This document shows positions 16,555 through 24,538 of a stretch of 37,454 bases of DNA, piece after piece. This DNA is from Sulfurimonas sp. GTDB taxonomy: Bacteria; Campylobacterota; Campylobacteria; Campylobacterales; Sulfurimonadaceae. The stretch covers positions 1 through 37,454 of the forward strand of contig JALUXS010000098.1 of assembly GCA_027013185.1 (NCBI GenBank). Reading direction: 5' to 3'. Within the stretch, counting starts at the first letter, position 1; the number at the start of each line of letters is the position of its first letter. Both the position numbers and the translations under genes were made by a program. Below the pieces are notes generated by a model. The model was not told where the DNA came from. It did no database searches and saw only the letters and a list, made by a program, of their open reading frames with translations.

Positions 16555-16708
16555 GCTGAAATAAAGAGCATTCAGCTCCGCTACTGTTAAAAACGACCCT
16601 TGAAGGAATTTGTGCTGATTTAAATCCATAGGCTTTGCAGCCATGTGGTTTACCTGCTTCCCATGTGACAAAATAATATGCGCATTTTCTACAATTAATT
16701 CTTTTCAT
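16535..16708 (-). CDS. 57-aa four-cysteine zinc-ribbon-like protein
   Basis: The minus strand encodes 57 residues from ATG at 16708 to TAA at 16535. It begins MKRINCRKCAYYFVTW and has cysteines at 6, 9, 24 and 47, a HGCKAYGFKS block and an SSGAEC motif. I recognise this as a small protein conserved in Campylobacterota and some sulfate reducers, with a CxxC-x14-C-x22-C pattern that probably binds zinc. Its function is unknown. It converges on the YhbP gene with a 20-bp tail overlap and diverges from the dUTPase gene, so it is monocistronic. A purine-rich AAAGAGAG lies just before the start. Confidence 0.75.
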   Translation of the reverse strand: MKRINCRKCAYYFVTWEAGKPHGCKAYGFKSAQIPSRVVFNSSGAECSLFQPKQGSK

Positions 16709-16792
16709 AAATCTCTCTTTTTAAGTAGGGAATTCTAGCATATTAGATAAAATATACAAATAAATATTTGCTGAAAAACAAAAAGGATGATG

Positions 16793-17491
16793 ATGATGGA
16801 TAATAAAATTTTGCTAATGCTACAATTGCAAAATCAATTAAATGATGCAACCAATGGTGAAGATTGGCCAAAAGGTATAACAAAAAATGGAAAAAAAATT
16901 AATTGGCAGCGTTGTATTTATATGGAATGTGCAGAGATGGTGGATAGTTTCGGATGGAAGCATTGGAAAAATATAGATATAGAACCTGATTGGCATAATC
17001 ATCAGATAGAAGTGGTCGATGTATGGCATTTTATTATGAGTTTAGCGATTGAAGATTATGTAAAAAATTTAAAAGGTGGTATTGAAGATATTGCTGTTGA
17101 TATTTCTGCATTGGAGACGTTAAGTAAAATACAAATACAAAAAGTAAATTTTGCCTCTCAAGACAAAGTGATTGATAAAGTTGAAAATATTATTAGAATT
17201 GCTGTTTCAAAAGATGAATTTGATTTAGGTGAATTGGTATCAGAGTTTTTTGATTTGGTAAGCATGAGTGGTTTGAACTTAGATACATTATACCGTTTGT
17301 ATGTTGGAAAAAATATCTTAAATCTATTTCGTCAAGATAATGGCTATAAAGATGGTAGCTATATTAAAATATGGAATGGGGATGAAGATAATGTTGTTAT
17401 GAAAAGAATTTGGGAAAATAATGATGATATTACACCTGATTCTTTGTATAAACAATTACAAAAAGCATATTTAGCACTAACAAAGAGTTGA
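16793..17491 (+). CDS. dut: Dimeric dUTP diphosphatase
   Basis: The 232-aa all-helical dUTPase belongs to the MazG-like dimeric family used by Campylobacter in place of the trimeric beta enzyme. It hydrolyses dUTP to dUMP and keeps uracil out of DNA. Signatures are YMECAEMVDSFGWKHWKN (about residues 43-60), with the metal-binding glutamates, followed by HNHQIEVVDVWHFIMSL. Four consecutive ATG codons lie at 16787-16798. AAAAGGA at 16781-16787 best fits the third (16793) or fourth. It is separated by three bases from the ABC gene and may be co-transcribed with it. Confidence 0.9.
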   Translation: MMDNKILLMLQLQNQLNDATNGEDWPKGITKNGKKINWQRCIYMECAEMVDSFGWKHWKNIDIEPDWHNHQIEVVDVWHFIMSLAIEDYVKNLKGGIEDIAVDISALETLSKIQIQKVNFASQDKVIDKVENIIRIAVSKDEFDLGELVSEFFDLVSMSGLNLDTLYRLYVGKNILNLFRQDNGYKDGSYIKIWNGDEDNVVMKRIWENNDDITPDSLYKQLQKAYLALTKS

Positions 17492-17494
17492 TTT

Positions 17495-18067
17495 TTGAAA
17501 ACTAGTGTATTGGAAATAAAAAATTTAACTTTTGGCTATAGCAAGCAAAAATTACTTTTTAAAAATTTTTCTATTTCTGTACAGCAGGGTGAATTAAAAG
17601 CCATTGTAGGGGAAAGTGGAGTAGGTAAAAGTACTCTTTTTGAATTAATACTCAAAAACTTAAAACCGCATAGCGGAACTATTAAAGTGTTACGCTCATC
17701 AGAGATTTTCCAAGATCCCTATAGCTCTTTTCATCCAAGCTATAGTTTATTGCAGCAAATTAAAGATGTTGCAGCTATGGATAATTTTGAGGCGATACTC
17801 CATAAAATGAACCTTGAATATGATTTACTATTAAAATTACCGCATGAGCTTTCCGGTGGGCAACTACAGCGTGCCTCAATACTTAGAGCAATACTTATGA
17901 AACCTAAACTACTTTTATTGGATGAACCAACATCTGCTTTAGATAATGTTATTCAACTTGAAGTAATGAAAATGCTTATAAAAAATTTGGATTCTATGGG
18001 AATGCTCCTTATCACACACGATATGGATCTAGCATCTTGGTGTGCAGATGAAGTAATATCGCTTTAA
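17495..18067 (+). CDS. Orphan ABC transporter ATP-binding protein
   Basis: The 190-aa nucleotide-binding subunit contains Walker A GESGVGKST, a Q-loop in EIFQDPYSSFHPS, the signature LSGGQLQRA, Walker B LLLLDEPTSALD and the switch histidine in ITHD. The Q-loop context resembles dipeptide/nickel importers (DppF/NikE type), but the protein is short and lacks the extra C-terminal domain of those subunits. No permease or binding protein is nearby. The start is a TTG three bases after the dUTPase stop. Its last four bases overlap the end of crcB on the other strand. Substrate is unknown. Confidence 0.85.
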   Translation: MKTSVLEIKNLTFGYSKQKLLFKNFSISVQQGELKAIVGESGVGKSTLFELILKNLKPHSGTIKVLRSSEIFQDPYSSFHPSYSLLQQIKDVAAMDNFEAILHKMNLEYDLLLKLPHELSGGQLQRASILRAILMKPKLLLLDEPTSALDNVIQLEVMKMLIKNLDSMGMLLITHDMDLASWCADEVISL

Positions 18068-18444
18068 GTATAAAGCTTTTTAAAGAGCATTATTGCTAAA
18101 AGTGTAGCGGTAATTGTTAAGGTTACATTTAAAAAAATATTGATTGAAAAGCTTGTAAATTCTCCATCTTGAAGCATATTTACATTTTCAAGAGAAAAGG
18201 TTGAAAATGTTGTCAATGCTCCTAAAAATCCGGTAATTATAAATGCTTTATATTCAGGCTGTGTAATTTGCGTAAAGTACATTGCCGCAAAACCAATGAT
18301 GAAACTTCCTAAAATATTGACACTGAGTGTTCCAAGAGGAAAAAAAGAACCTGAAAATTTTTGAATACCCGTAGCTATCAAAAATCTTGAAATAGCACCA
18401 AAAAATCCACCAAGTCCGATAAAAAATAAAAGTGTTACATTCAT
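18064..18444 (-). CDS. crcB: Fluoride channel Fluc/CrcB
   Basis: The 126-aa protein has four hydrophobic segments and the CrcB signatures: GLGGFFGAISRFL near the N-terminus, GTLSVNILGSFIIGF, and the pore block GFLGALTTFSTFSLE with the phenylalanine box. Fluc channels are dual-topology dimers that expel fluoride down its gradient. It is the last gene of a minus-strand run and overlaps the DUF190 gene by 4 bp. I saw no fluoride riboswitch in front of it; the gene depends on upstream transcription or an unseen internal promoter. Confidence 0.95.
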   Translation of the reverse strand: MNVTLLFFIGLGGFFGAISRFLIATGIQKFSGSFFPLGTLSVNILGSFIIGFAAMYFTQITQPEYKAFIITGFLGALTTFSTFSLENVNMLQDGEFTSFSINIFLNVTLTITATLLAIMLFKKLYT

Positions 18445-18800
18445 TTGTTTTCTTGCTCATTAAAGTTTTTATGTTTATATTTTATTACTTCTGTATCTGT
18501 AAGAGTTATAAGCCCATTGTCAATCATAGTATCTATATGTTCTATGAAATCCTGTATCTTGGTCTCATTATCTATGATTTCTATAATCAATGGAAGTTCT
18601 TGGGCAAGAGCCCATGTCTTAAAACTTCTGAGTTGTGCAAAAGCTCCCAGTCCGGCAACTGCTTTTATAACAGTGGCACCAGCAAGTTTTTCACTCTTTG
18701 TCTCTTGTAAAATTTCTTCCCAAAGAGGTTTATCATTATATTTATCCAGAGTATTTATATAAATTCGTAAAATTTTTTTCTTTCCTAAAAATCGTTTCAT
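18441..18800 (-). CDS. DUF190 (PII-like) protein paired with CrcB
   Basis: The 119-aa cytoplasmic protein fits DUF190, a small PII-like alpha/beta fold often encoded beside crcB. Family features are the N-terminal LRIYINTLDKYNDKPLWEEI, AGATVIKAVAGLGAFAQLRS and PLIIEIIDNETKIQDFIEHI. By analogy to PII proteins it could sense a small ligand and act on the channel, but no such role is proven. It shares one base with the plsC stop and overlaps crcB by 4 bp, so all three are translationally linked. Confidence 0.9.
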   Translation of the reverse strand: MKRFLGKKKILRIYINTLDKYNDKPLWEEILQETKSEKLAGATVIKAVAGLGAFAQLRSFKTWALAQELPLIIEIIDNETKIQDFIEHIDTMIDNGLITLTDTEVIKYKHKNFNEQENK

Positions 18801-19489
18801 TACTTTTCTCCTTTTAATTCAATATCGTAGATTTTTTGCATTTTTTCTCTTAATTGTTTTAACCAGTCTGGATTATTTTTATCTGCGACAAAAGAGTCTA
18901 AAAAGACAACTTTTATACTTTTAGGCATATAATAAAAACGTTTAATATCATAACATTGTGCTGTTTGAACAAGTACAATGGGTTGTACTTTGAGTTTATA
19001 TTGATTAGCTATAACTTTTGCACCAGATTTAAATGGTAACATCTTCCCCGAGCGAGAGCGGGTACCCTCCGGAAAAATTGTAATAACCCTTTTCTTTTTG
19101 AGTCTATCTTTTGCTGCACGGAGTAGTTTAATTAATGATGTTTTACTCTCTCTTTCTACTTCAATATCTTCAGGCATACTCATAGCAAGCCCAAAAAAAG
19201 GTATTTCAAAGAGTGCTTTTTTTGCAACCCATGTAATGTCTTTATTTGTAATTGTTTCGATGACACAAATATCTAAATCACTTTGATGATTGACAAGAAA
19301 CATTTGTGCATCAGGGTCTTCGCTTCCTTTAATAGTCGTTGAAAAAAATATACTCAGTCGTATGAACCAAGCAGAAAATTTTCTTGCATATGGGCGTGGA
19401 AGAATCGGGTACATTATGATAGAAAACGTTAATCCTATAAATATTATGACAGTAGCATATGCCCAGTTAATATGTGCAAGTATCTTCAT
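18800..19489 (-). CDS. plsC: 1-acyl-sn-glycerol-3-phosphate acyltransferase
   Basis: The 229-aa membrane-bound enzyme acylates lysophosphatidic acid to phosphatidic acid in phospholipid synthesis. It has an N-terminal membrane helix (about 9-30), the acyltransferase motif NHQSDLD (H68, D73) and the glycerol-phosphate-binding motif FPEGTRSRSG. Length is typical. The ATG at 19489 lies inside the preceding gene (23-bp overlap), and the stop shares a base with the DUF190 start. It is the only phospholipid enzyme seen in this run. Confidence 0.93.
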   Translation of the reverse strand: MKILAHINWAYATVIIFIGLTFSIIMYPILPRPYARKFSAWFIRLSIFFSTTIKGSEDPDAQMFLVNHQSDLDICVIETITNKDITWVAKKALFEIPFFGLAMSMPEDIEVERESKTSLIKLLRAAKDRLKKKRVITIFPEGTRSRSGKMLPFKSGAKVIANQYKLKVQPIVLVQTAQCYDIKRFYYMPKSIKVVFLDSFVADKNNPDWLKQLREKMQKIYDIELKGEK

Positions 19490-20513
19490 TCTTTACCCAG
19501 CCTATTTTATTATTGTTTAGTTTTACTTTTATAAAGTTTTGCACTTGTCCTTCTTTCTCTAAGTGATATTGTGTTTGTGTTGTTTCAAAGATAGTTCCAT
19601 TTTCTACTGGTAATAAATGAATTTTAGCTCCTTGCTTTATGCATATTTTTTCTGCTGGTATTGCCAAATAGGTGATGTATATAAGTGGTATGAGTATAAA
19701 TAGCAAATAAAGGTATTTCCGTCTTATAATAATGAGAAAAAAGCCAATAAGTGCAACAGCTGCAGCTATATACATTTTAATGGTATCATGTGACTGATCT
19801 CTCGGTTTTAAATCACTTTGCGTACTAACACTGTCATCACTTAAAATGATAGGAATGGTTAAAGTTACATAATCATTTTTAAGTAGATTAAAATAAGAAA
19901 ATGAAAAATTTTCTATTTTTTTATCAATAAGCACAAAGTAAGTGATTTTTGCATCTTTATATGAGCCACTTTGTGATTCAATACCTTGTTTGTAAACATT
20001 GTTAAAATGCATTTTTGTAATATCGCAGTTTTGTGCAGAGGCTACAAATATAACAATATTATGTTTATTGTCATAAACTGTCGTTTTGTACTCATAAAGT
20101 GTTACGCTGTTTGCTATGATATTTGAAAATTTCTGATTAGGGTTAAGTGTAATGACATTAAGTTTTGGTCCCTTAAGCAGGGTTCCATTATAATCATGAG
20201 GAGCCATTAAAAAAGCGGTAACATCAGGAATTTTTGCGTTATTCTTTGTAACTTGCATATGAAAAGTATCGTAATAATACTTTCCGGTTCGTATTCTTTG
20301 TGGTACATCATCTAAAATATTTAAACCGGGGTAGTTTGAAAATTCATAAGATATATCATCAAAGTGTTTAACAGTTGAAAGTGCCTTGTATGTTACAGAA
20401 AATATTTCACCTTTAATTACTCTTTTTGGAATCTGATCATAACTCAGGTATATCACTTTATTTGCAAAAAGTGATGTAACAAGAAGAAGAGTAAATAAAA
20501 GTGTTTTTATCAC
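19467..20513 (-). CDS. Secreted/membrane protein with C-terminal SH3-like domain
   Basis: I do not recognise a named family for this 348-aa protein. Residues 1-17 are a clear signal peptide ending SLFA. A beta-rich periplasmic region follows (about 20-230), then two adjacent membrane helices (about 242-260 and 266-285). The last 60 residues resemble a bacterial SH3 domain ([12 protein letters not shown] to [18 protein letters not shown]). SH3 domains of this kind often sit near cell wall or protein partners. It overlaps purQ by 4 bp and plsC by 23 bp. C. jejuni also has, as I recall, a periplasmic-protein gene after purQ, so the position is conserved even though the role is unknown. Confidence 0.7.
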   Translation of the reverse strand: MIKTLLFTLLLVTSLFANKVIYLSYDQIPKRVIKGEIFSVTYKALSTVKHFDDISYEFSNYPGLNILDDVPQRIRTGKYYYDTFHMQVTKNNAKIPDVTAFLMAPHDYNGTLLKGPKLNVITLNPNQKFSNIIANSVTLYEYKTTVYDNKHNIVIFVASAQNCDITKMHFNNVYKQGIESQSGSYKDAKITYFVLIDKKIENFSFSYFNLLKNDYVTLTIPIILSDDSVSTQSDLKPRDQSHDTIKMYIAAAVALIGFFLIIIRRKYLYLLFILIPLIYITYLAIPAEKICIKQGAKIHLLPVENGTIFETTQTQYHLEKEGQVQNFIKVKLNNNKIGWVKNEDTCTY

Positions 20514-21184
20514 GATACTAAAAACCCTTGTAACATTTTAATACCGTCATCACTGCCTAAAATTGCTTCCATTGCACGTTCCGGGTGTGGCATAAGACCA
20601 AAAACATTTCTTTCTTTATTACAAACACCGGCAATACTTGCAACACTTCCGTTTGGATTTTTTATCGTCCCGTTCTTATCAGTATACCGAAGTAAAATTT
20701 GTTCATGCTTTTCAAGATTAGCAAGTCCATCTTCATTAATGTAATAATTTCCATCATGATGGGCAATAGGGATATTGACAATATCATTATTGTTAAGTTC
20801 TTTTAAAAATATATTGTTATTATTTTCTACTTTTAAATGATGGTATTTTGAGATAAAATGTAAACCTTCATTTCGTTTTAAAGCACCGGGTAGAAGACCT
20901 ACCTCTGTTAAAACTTGAAAACCATTGCATATACCTAAAATTTTACCGCCTTTTGAAGCATACTCTTGAACCGCAGCCATTATGGGACTAAATTTTGCAA
21001 TAGCACCACTTCTAAGATAATCGCCATATGAAAATCCACCGGCGACTACCAGTAAATCAGTATTTTGTGGAATGCTTGTTGTTTTATGCCATACTATTTC
21101 TGTTTGTGCACCAAGTTTCTCAAAAGCATACTGTGTATCATATTCACAGTTTGTTCCAGGAAATTGTAAAATTGAAACTTTCAT
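20510..21184 (-). CDS. purQ: Phosphoribosylformylglycinamidine synthase, glutaminase subunit PurQ
   Basis: The 224-aa class I glutamine amidotransferase supplies ammonia to PurL in purine synthesis. It begins with the PurQ start [14 protein letters not shown], has the oxyanion block [13 protein letters not shown], the nucleophile C86 in GICNGFQVL, and the His/Glu pair in GLMPHPERA near residue 200. It shares one base with purS (TAATG on the minus strand). PurL itself is not in the window. Confidence 0.96.
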   Translation of the reverse strand: MKVSILQFPGTNCEYDTQYAFEKLGAQTEIVWHKTTSIPQNTDLLVVAGGFSYGDYLRSGAIAKFSPIMAAVQEYASKGGKILGICNGFQVLTEVGLLPGALKRNEGLHFISKYHHLKVENNNNIFLKELNNNDIVNIPIAHHDGNYYINEDGLANLEKHEQILLRYTDKNGTIKNPNGSVASIAGVCNKERNVFGLMPHPERAMEAILGSDDGIKMLQGFLVS

Positions 21185-21423
21185 TATACAAGCTCTATAG
21201 TATAATCTTCAATGACTGTATTGGCTAAAAGTTCTTCACACATTTTTGTAGCATCAGTCATAGCTTTTTCTCTGTTTGTTTCATCTAATTGAAGTACAAT
21301 TTGTTTTCCGATGCGTACATCTTCAACGCTGTTAAAACCAAGAGAATCAAGTGCATGATGCACAGCTTTTCCTTGAGAATCTAATACGCCTGCTTTTAAA
21401 AATACATTTACTATTGCTTTCAT
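21184..21423 (-). CDS. purS: Phosphoribosylformylglycinamidine synthase subunit PurS
   Basis: The 79-aa protein is the small dimeric PurS that bridges PurQ and PurL in the three-part FGAM synthase. It shows the family pattern of a VFLKAGVLDSQGKAVHHALD start, LGFNSVEDVRIGKQI and a C-terminal CEELLANTVIEDY block. Length is typical. It lies between purC (4-bp gap) and purQ (1-bp overlap). Confidence 0.95.
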   Translation of the reverse strand: MKAIVNVFLKAGVLDSQGKAVHHALDSLGFNSVEDVRIGKQIVLQLDETNREKAMTDATKMCEELLANTVIEDYTIELV

Positions 21424-21427
21424 GTTA

Positions 21428-22141
21428 CTACTTTCCTAAAATTCTATTTAATACTTGCTCGTAGGCTACTGTTAATCCGCCAAGGCCTTGACGAAATCTG
21501 TCTTTATCCATTTTTTCACCACTTTTTATATCCCAGAAACGACAATTGTCTGGTGAAATTTCATCAATAAGAATGATATTTCCGTCCTTGTCTTTTCCAA
21601 ATTCAAGTTTAAAATCAACTAGATTAAGACCTTTTTGTGCAAAATAAGGCTTGAGTATATCATTGATTTGTCTTGCCATACGACGAAGCTTGTCAAGCTC
21701 ATCTTGAAAATCAACAAGTCCAAGAATAAGAGCATGCTGATCATTAAGCTTAGGGTCACCGAGTGCATCATTTTTATAATCAAACTCTACTAGAGTAAAA
21801 GGTAACACTGTGCCATCTTCAATACCAAGATTACGAGTAAGACTTCCTGTGGCGATATTACGAACAATAACTTCAATCATAATAACATCAACTTTTTTAT
21901 GAAGCATATGGTTGTCATCTAACATTTTAACAAAGTGAGTCGGAATACCGTTTTCTTCTAAAAGCTTAAATAACTCCGTTGAAATTTTATTGTTTAGTGC
22001 ACCTTTACCGGCTTCACTTGACTTTTTTTCACCATTAAACGCTGTTAAATCATCTTTAAACTCAGAAATAACCAAGTTTTCATCTTCTGTTAAAAATAAT
22101 TTTTTTGCCTTGCCTTCGTAAAGTAAATCCCTTTTTTCCAT
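21428..22141 (-). CDS. purC: SAICAR synthetase
   Basis: The enzyme joins aspartate to CAIR in purine synthesis. Family motifs are [11 protein letters not shown] at the N-terminus, [28 protein letters not shown], and [12 protein letters not shown], the SAICAR synthetase signature. I place the start at the ATG at 22141 (237 aa), because the family starts with this YEGKAK block and AAAAGGA lies just upstream; a longer in-frame reading to 22189 would add 16 residues overlapping ctpA. It follows ctpA after seven bases. Confidence 0.95.
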   Translation of the reverse strand: MEKRDLLYEGKAKKLFLTEDENLVISEFKDDLTAFNGEKKSSEAGKGALNNKISTELFKLLEENGIPTHFVKMLDDNHMLHKKVDVIMIEVIVRNIATGSLTRNLGIEDGTVLPFTLVEFDYKNDALGDPKLNDQHALILGLVDFQDELDKLRRMARQINDILKPYFAQKGLNLVDFKLEFGKDKDGNIILIDEISPDNCRFWDIKSGEKMDKDRFRQGLGGLTVAYEQVLNRILGK

Positions 22142-22148
22142 TGACTTT

Positions 22149-23459
22149 TTATCCTTTTGTAATAATAAGAGCTTTGATAATATCAACACCCTCTTTAAGC
22201 TGAAGATCTTTGTCCAGCATTTTTGGTGTAATTATATCTTTTTTATCTTTTTTATCTTCTTTAGTCTTTGCTTTTTTTCCATCAACTTTTGCAAGTTCTT
22301 TTTTGAGATGTGCTTTTAAATCTGCTTCTTTAATTGCAAATTCATTTTTATATGTTTTTAATTCACCCGGAAGTACTTTGATGTCAGGTTTAACACCAAC
22401 TGCTTGAATGGTACGTCCGCTAGGCAAATAATATCTTGCAATAGTAAGTTTTATAGCTTCTGTTTTCGTGATAGGAAGAACAACTTGAACACTTCCTTTT
22501 CCAAAAGTATTTTCTCCAACAAGGACAGCACGTTTATGGTCTTGTAAGGAACCGCTTACAATTTCACTCGCACTTGCACTTCCTCCATTGACTAAAACAA
22601 CCATAGGAACCTTTGTAAGAGTATTGCCAGGATGTGCAGAGTATGTTTTTGTCTCTGCTGCACGTCTTCCTTTTTGCGAAACTATTATGCCTTTATCGAC
22701 AAAAGTATCAACTAAACCAACTGCCTGATCAAGAAGACCGCCTGGGTTATTTCTTAGATCTAAAATAATACCTTTTGTACTGCCTTTTCTTTTTTTAATC
22801 TCTTTTTGCACATCTTCAACTACTTTTTTATCAAAACTTGCAACTCTAATATATAAGATATTTTTATCTATTGTTTTTGCTTTGACGGAATCAATAGTAA
22901 TAACACCACGAACAATATGAAATGCAAGAGGTTTCATTTCTCCTTTTCTAACAATCATTACGTTTATTGGATCACCAACTTTGCCTCGCATAAGTGAGAC
23001 AGCTTCATCAATGGTCATACCAATTGTTGATTTATTATCTATTTTTAAAATAATATCACCTGCTTTTAATCCGGCTTTATCTGCGGGCGTCCCATCAATA
23101 GGAGAAATTACTGTAAGTGCGCCCTCTTTCATGCCAACTGTTATACCAAGGCCACCAAATTCACCATTTGTTTGTACTTTAAGTCGTTTATAATCTTTTT
23201 GTGTCAAGTAGTTCGAATGTGCATCAAGATTTTTCATCATACCATCAAGTGCTTTGTTTATGAGTTCATTAATAGTGACTTTATCAACATCATATTGTTC
23301 TACAATACTAACGACTTTTGTAAATTTTTCTAAAGCTTGGAGCCTAGAGACTTGGGCATCTTTTACTGAACTTTGTGCAAACAAAGATGAAGAGAATAAG
23401 AGTGCTATAGAAGCAGCAGTAGATGCAAATCCAAGGGTGATAATTTTTTTATTTTTCAT
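22149..23459 (-). CDS. ctpA: Carboxyl-terminal processing serine protease (S41)
   Basis: The 436-aa exported protease has a signal peptide (about 1-29, ending SLFAQ) and a PDZ domain (about 101-180; [10 protein letters not shown], then [16 protein letters not shown]). The tail-specific protease domain carries [16 protein letters not shown], the serine in GGSASASE (S296) and the lysine in TFGKGSVQ (K321), the expected Ser/Lys dyad. A lysine-rich tail follows (about 370-415). It acts in the periplasm on C-terminal tails of proteins. It leads the minus-strand run and has a good extended -10 promoter. Confidence 0.95.
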   Translation of the reverse strand: MKNKKIITLGFASTAASIALLFSSSLFAQSSVKDAQVSRLQALEKFTKVVSIVEQYDVDKVTINELINKALDGMMKNLDAHSNYLTQKDYKRLKVQTNGEFGGLGITVGMKEGALTVISPIDGTPADKAGLKAGDIILKIDNKSTIGMTIDEAVSLMRGKVGDPINVMIVRKGEMKPLAFHIVRGVITIDSVKAKTIDKNILYIRVASFDKKVVEDVQKEIKKRKGSTKGIILDLRNNPGGLLDQAVGLVDTFVDKGIIVSQKGRRAAETKTYSAHPGNTLTKVPMVVLVNGGSASASEIVSGSLQDHKRAVLVGENTFGKGSVQVVLPITKTEAIKLTIARYYLPSGRTIQAVGVKPDIKVLPGELKTYKNEFAIKEADLKAHLKKELAKVDGKKAKTKEDKKDKKDIITPKMLDKDLQLKEGVDIIKALIITKG

Positions 23460-23491
23460 ACGAAACCTACTCTATTATTATTTTGAAAGAT

Positions 23492-23497
23492 ATTATA
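23492..23497 (-). promoter_or_regulatory. Extended -10 promoter for the ctpA-purCSQ run
   Basis: On the minus strand TGG directly precedes TATAAT, giving an extended -10 element about 33 bases before the ctpA ATG. No -35 box is evident. The 133-bp divergent gap to aroK also holds an inverted repeat, ATACTT/AAGTAT (23539-23557). Confidence 0.55.
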
Positions 23498-23592
23498 CCA
23501 ATTGTAGATAAATAGCATATAAATGAAAGCTTTGTAGTATACTTTTATATGAAGTATGTTAAAATTACAGCTAATTATATATTGGAAGAGGA

Positions 23593-24108
23593 ATGAAAAA
23601 TATTGTACTTATAGGCTTTATGGGCGTGGGCAAAGGCAGTGTAGCTAGAGAAGTTGTCAAACATTCTGATTATATTGCCATAGATACGGATGATCTTATA
23701 GAAAGTATGGAAAATAGAAAGATTAAGGCTTTATTTGAAGCAGAAGGCGAAAAGTATTTTCGTAAATTAGAAAGACATGTTGCAAAATGGCTTGAAAAAA
23801 GTGTGCACAATACGCTTGTTTCTACCGGCGGTGGTTTTTATAAACAGGAAAATTTAAAAAAAATAGGTACAATTGTGCTTTTAGATTCTCCTTTTGATGC
23901 AATCATTAAAAGAATTAAAGAGCATCCCAATGCTGCTAAAAAATTAAAAAAAAGACCGCTTCTCAAAAATTTAAAAAAAGCAAAAGAGCTTTATAATGAA
24001 AGACGTTCAGGATATTTGGAACTTGCAGATATCGTTATAAATGTAACAAATAAAAATCCTGAGATGTGTGCAAAAGAATTATTAAAAAAGGTAAAAAAAT
24101 ATGCGTAA
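23593..24108 (+). CDS. aroK: Shikimate kinase with atypical P-loop
   Basis: The 171-aa protein fits shikimate kinase, which phosphorylates shikimate in the chorismate pathway. It has the substrate aspartate in DTDDLI, the FRKLE arginine, STGGGF, the lid arginine in KKRPLLKNL, and ERRSGY. The Walker A loop is GFMGVGKGS: the residue after the lysine is glycine (G15) instead of Ser/Thr, followed by S16. The Ser/Thr at that position normally binds magnesium. All other key residues are kept, so the enzyme is probably active with a shifted serine. GGAAGAGG lies before the ATG. It overlaps the next gene by 8 bp. Confidence 0.9.
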   Translation: MKNIVLIGFMGVGKGSVAREVVKHSDYIAIDTDDLIESMENRKIKALFEAEGEKYFRKLERHVAKWLEKSVHNTLVSTGGGFYKQENLKKIGTIVLLDSPFDAIIKRIKEHPNAAKKLKKRPLLKNLKKAKELYNERRSGYLELADIVINVTNKNPEMCAKELLKKVKKYA

Positions 24109-24538
24109 AATAGTACTAACCATAGCTTTGTTATTTACAACAACACTTATGGCAGATGGAATCCATTGGGCGAAAGATTATAATAGTGGAATAGAATTAG
24201 CGAAAAAAGAGAATAAACCTGTAATGTTTATAATTTCTAGTCACTCATGCAAATACTGTCTTCTTTTAGATAGAACAACATTTCATGATTCAAAAGTAAT
24301 AAAAGCAGTAAACAGAGATTTCATAGCTATTCGTTCATGGACAGATCAGAGAGATTATATTCCTGCTACTCTTGCACGAAATACTCCTGGTCTTCCGGGT
24401 ATTTGGTTCTTATTTCCTGATGGAAGTCCAATGTACCAGCCTTTGTTGGGGTATATTCAGGCACCTAACTTTGTGGGTGCATTAGCTACTGTAAAAACAG
24501 ATTTTGAAAAATCTAAAAAGAGAGTAATGAAAAAATGA
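24101..24538 (+). CDS. Periplasmic thioredoxin-fold protein with CKYC site
   Basis: The 145-aa protein has a signal peptide (about 1-18, ending LMADG) and a thioredoxin-like domain of the DUF255/Thioredoxin_7 type. IHWAKDYNSGIELAKKENKP precedes the redox pair C50-K-Y-C53, and a PGLPGIWFLFPDG block supplies the likely cis-proline turn. It probably acts in periplasmic thiol chemistry, for example reduction of cytochrome c or other disulfides; the target is unknown. It overlaps aroK by 8 bp and hisD by 4 bp, which links it in translation to two biosynthetic genes without an obvious functional reason. Confidence 0.85.
   Translation: MRKIVLTIALLFTTTLMADGIHWAKDYNSGIELAKKENKPVMFIISSHSCKYCLLLDRTTFHDSKVIKAVNRDFIAIRSWTDQRDYIPATLARNTPGLPGIWFLFPDGSPMYQPLLGYIQAPNFVGALATVKTDFEKSKKRVMKK

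Noticed and set aside
16471-16671. A 66-codon minus-strand frame across the YhbP gene end.
   Set aside because: The overlapping minus-strand frame at 16535-16708 has the four-cysteine pattern and fits as the real gene; the other frame is its shadow.
18432-18762. Two plus-strand frames across the DUF190 gene.
   Set aside because: DUF190 on the minus strand has a clear family match and overlapping operon partners; the plus-strand frames show no recognisable domain.
18445-18800. Fluoride riboswitch expected near crcB.
   Set aside because: The upstream sequence is coding for DUF190 with a 4-bp overlap and I see no conserved pseudoknot elements.
23539-23557. Short inverted repeat ATACTT/AAGTAT between ctpA and aroK as a regulator site.
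   Set aside because: Six-base AT-rich arms are expected by chance; recorded only as a note under the ctpA promoter.
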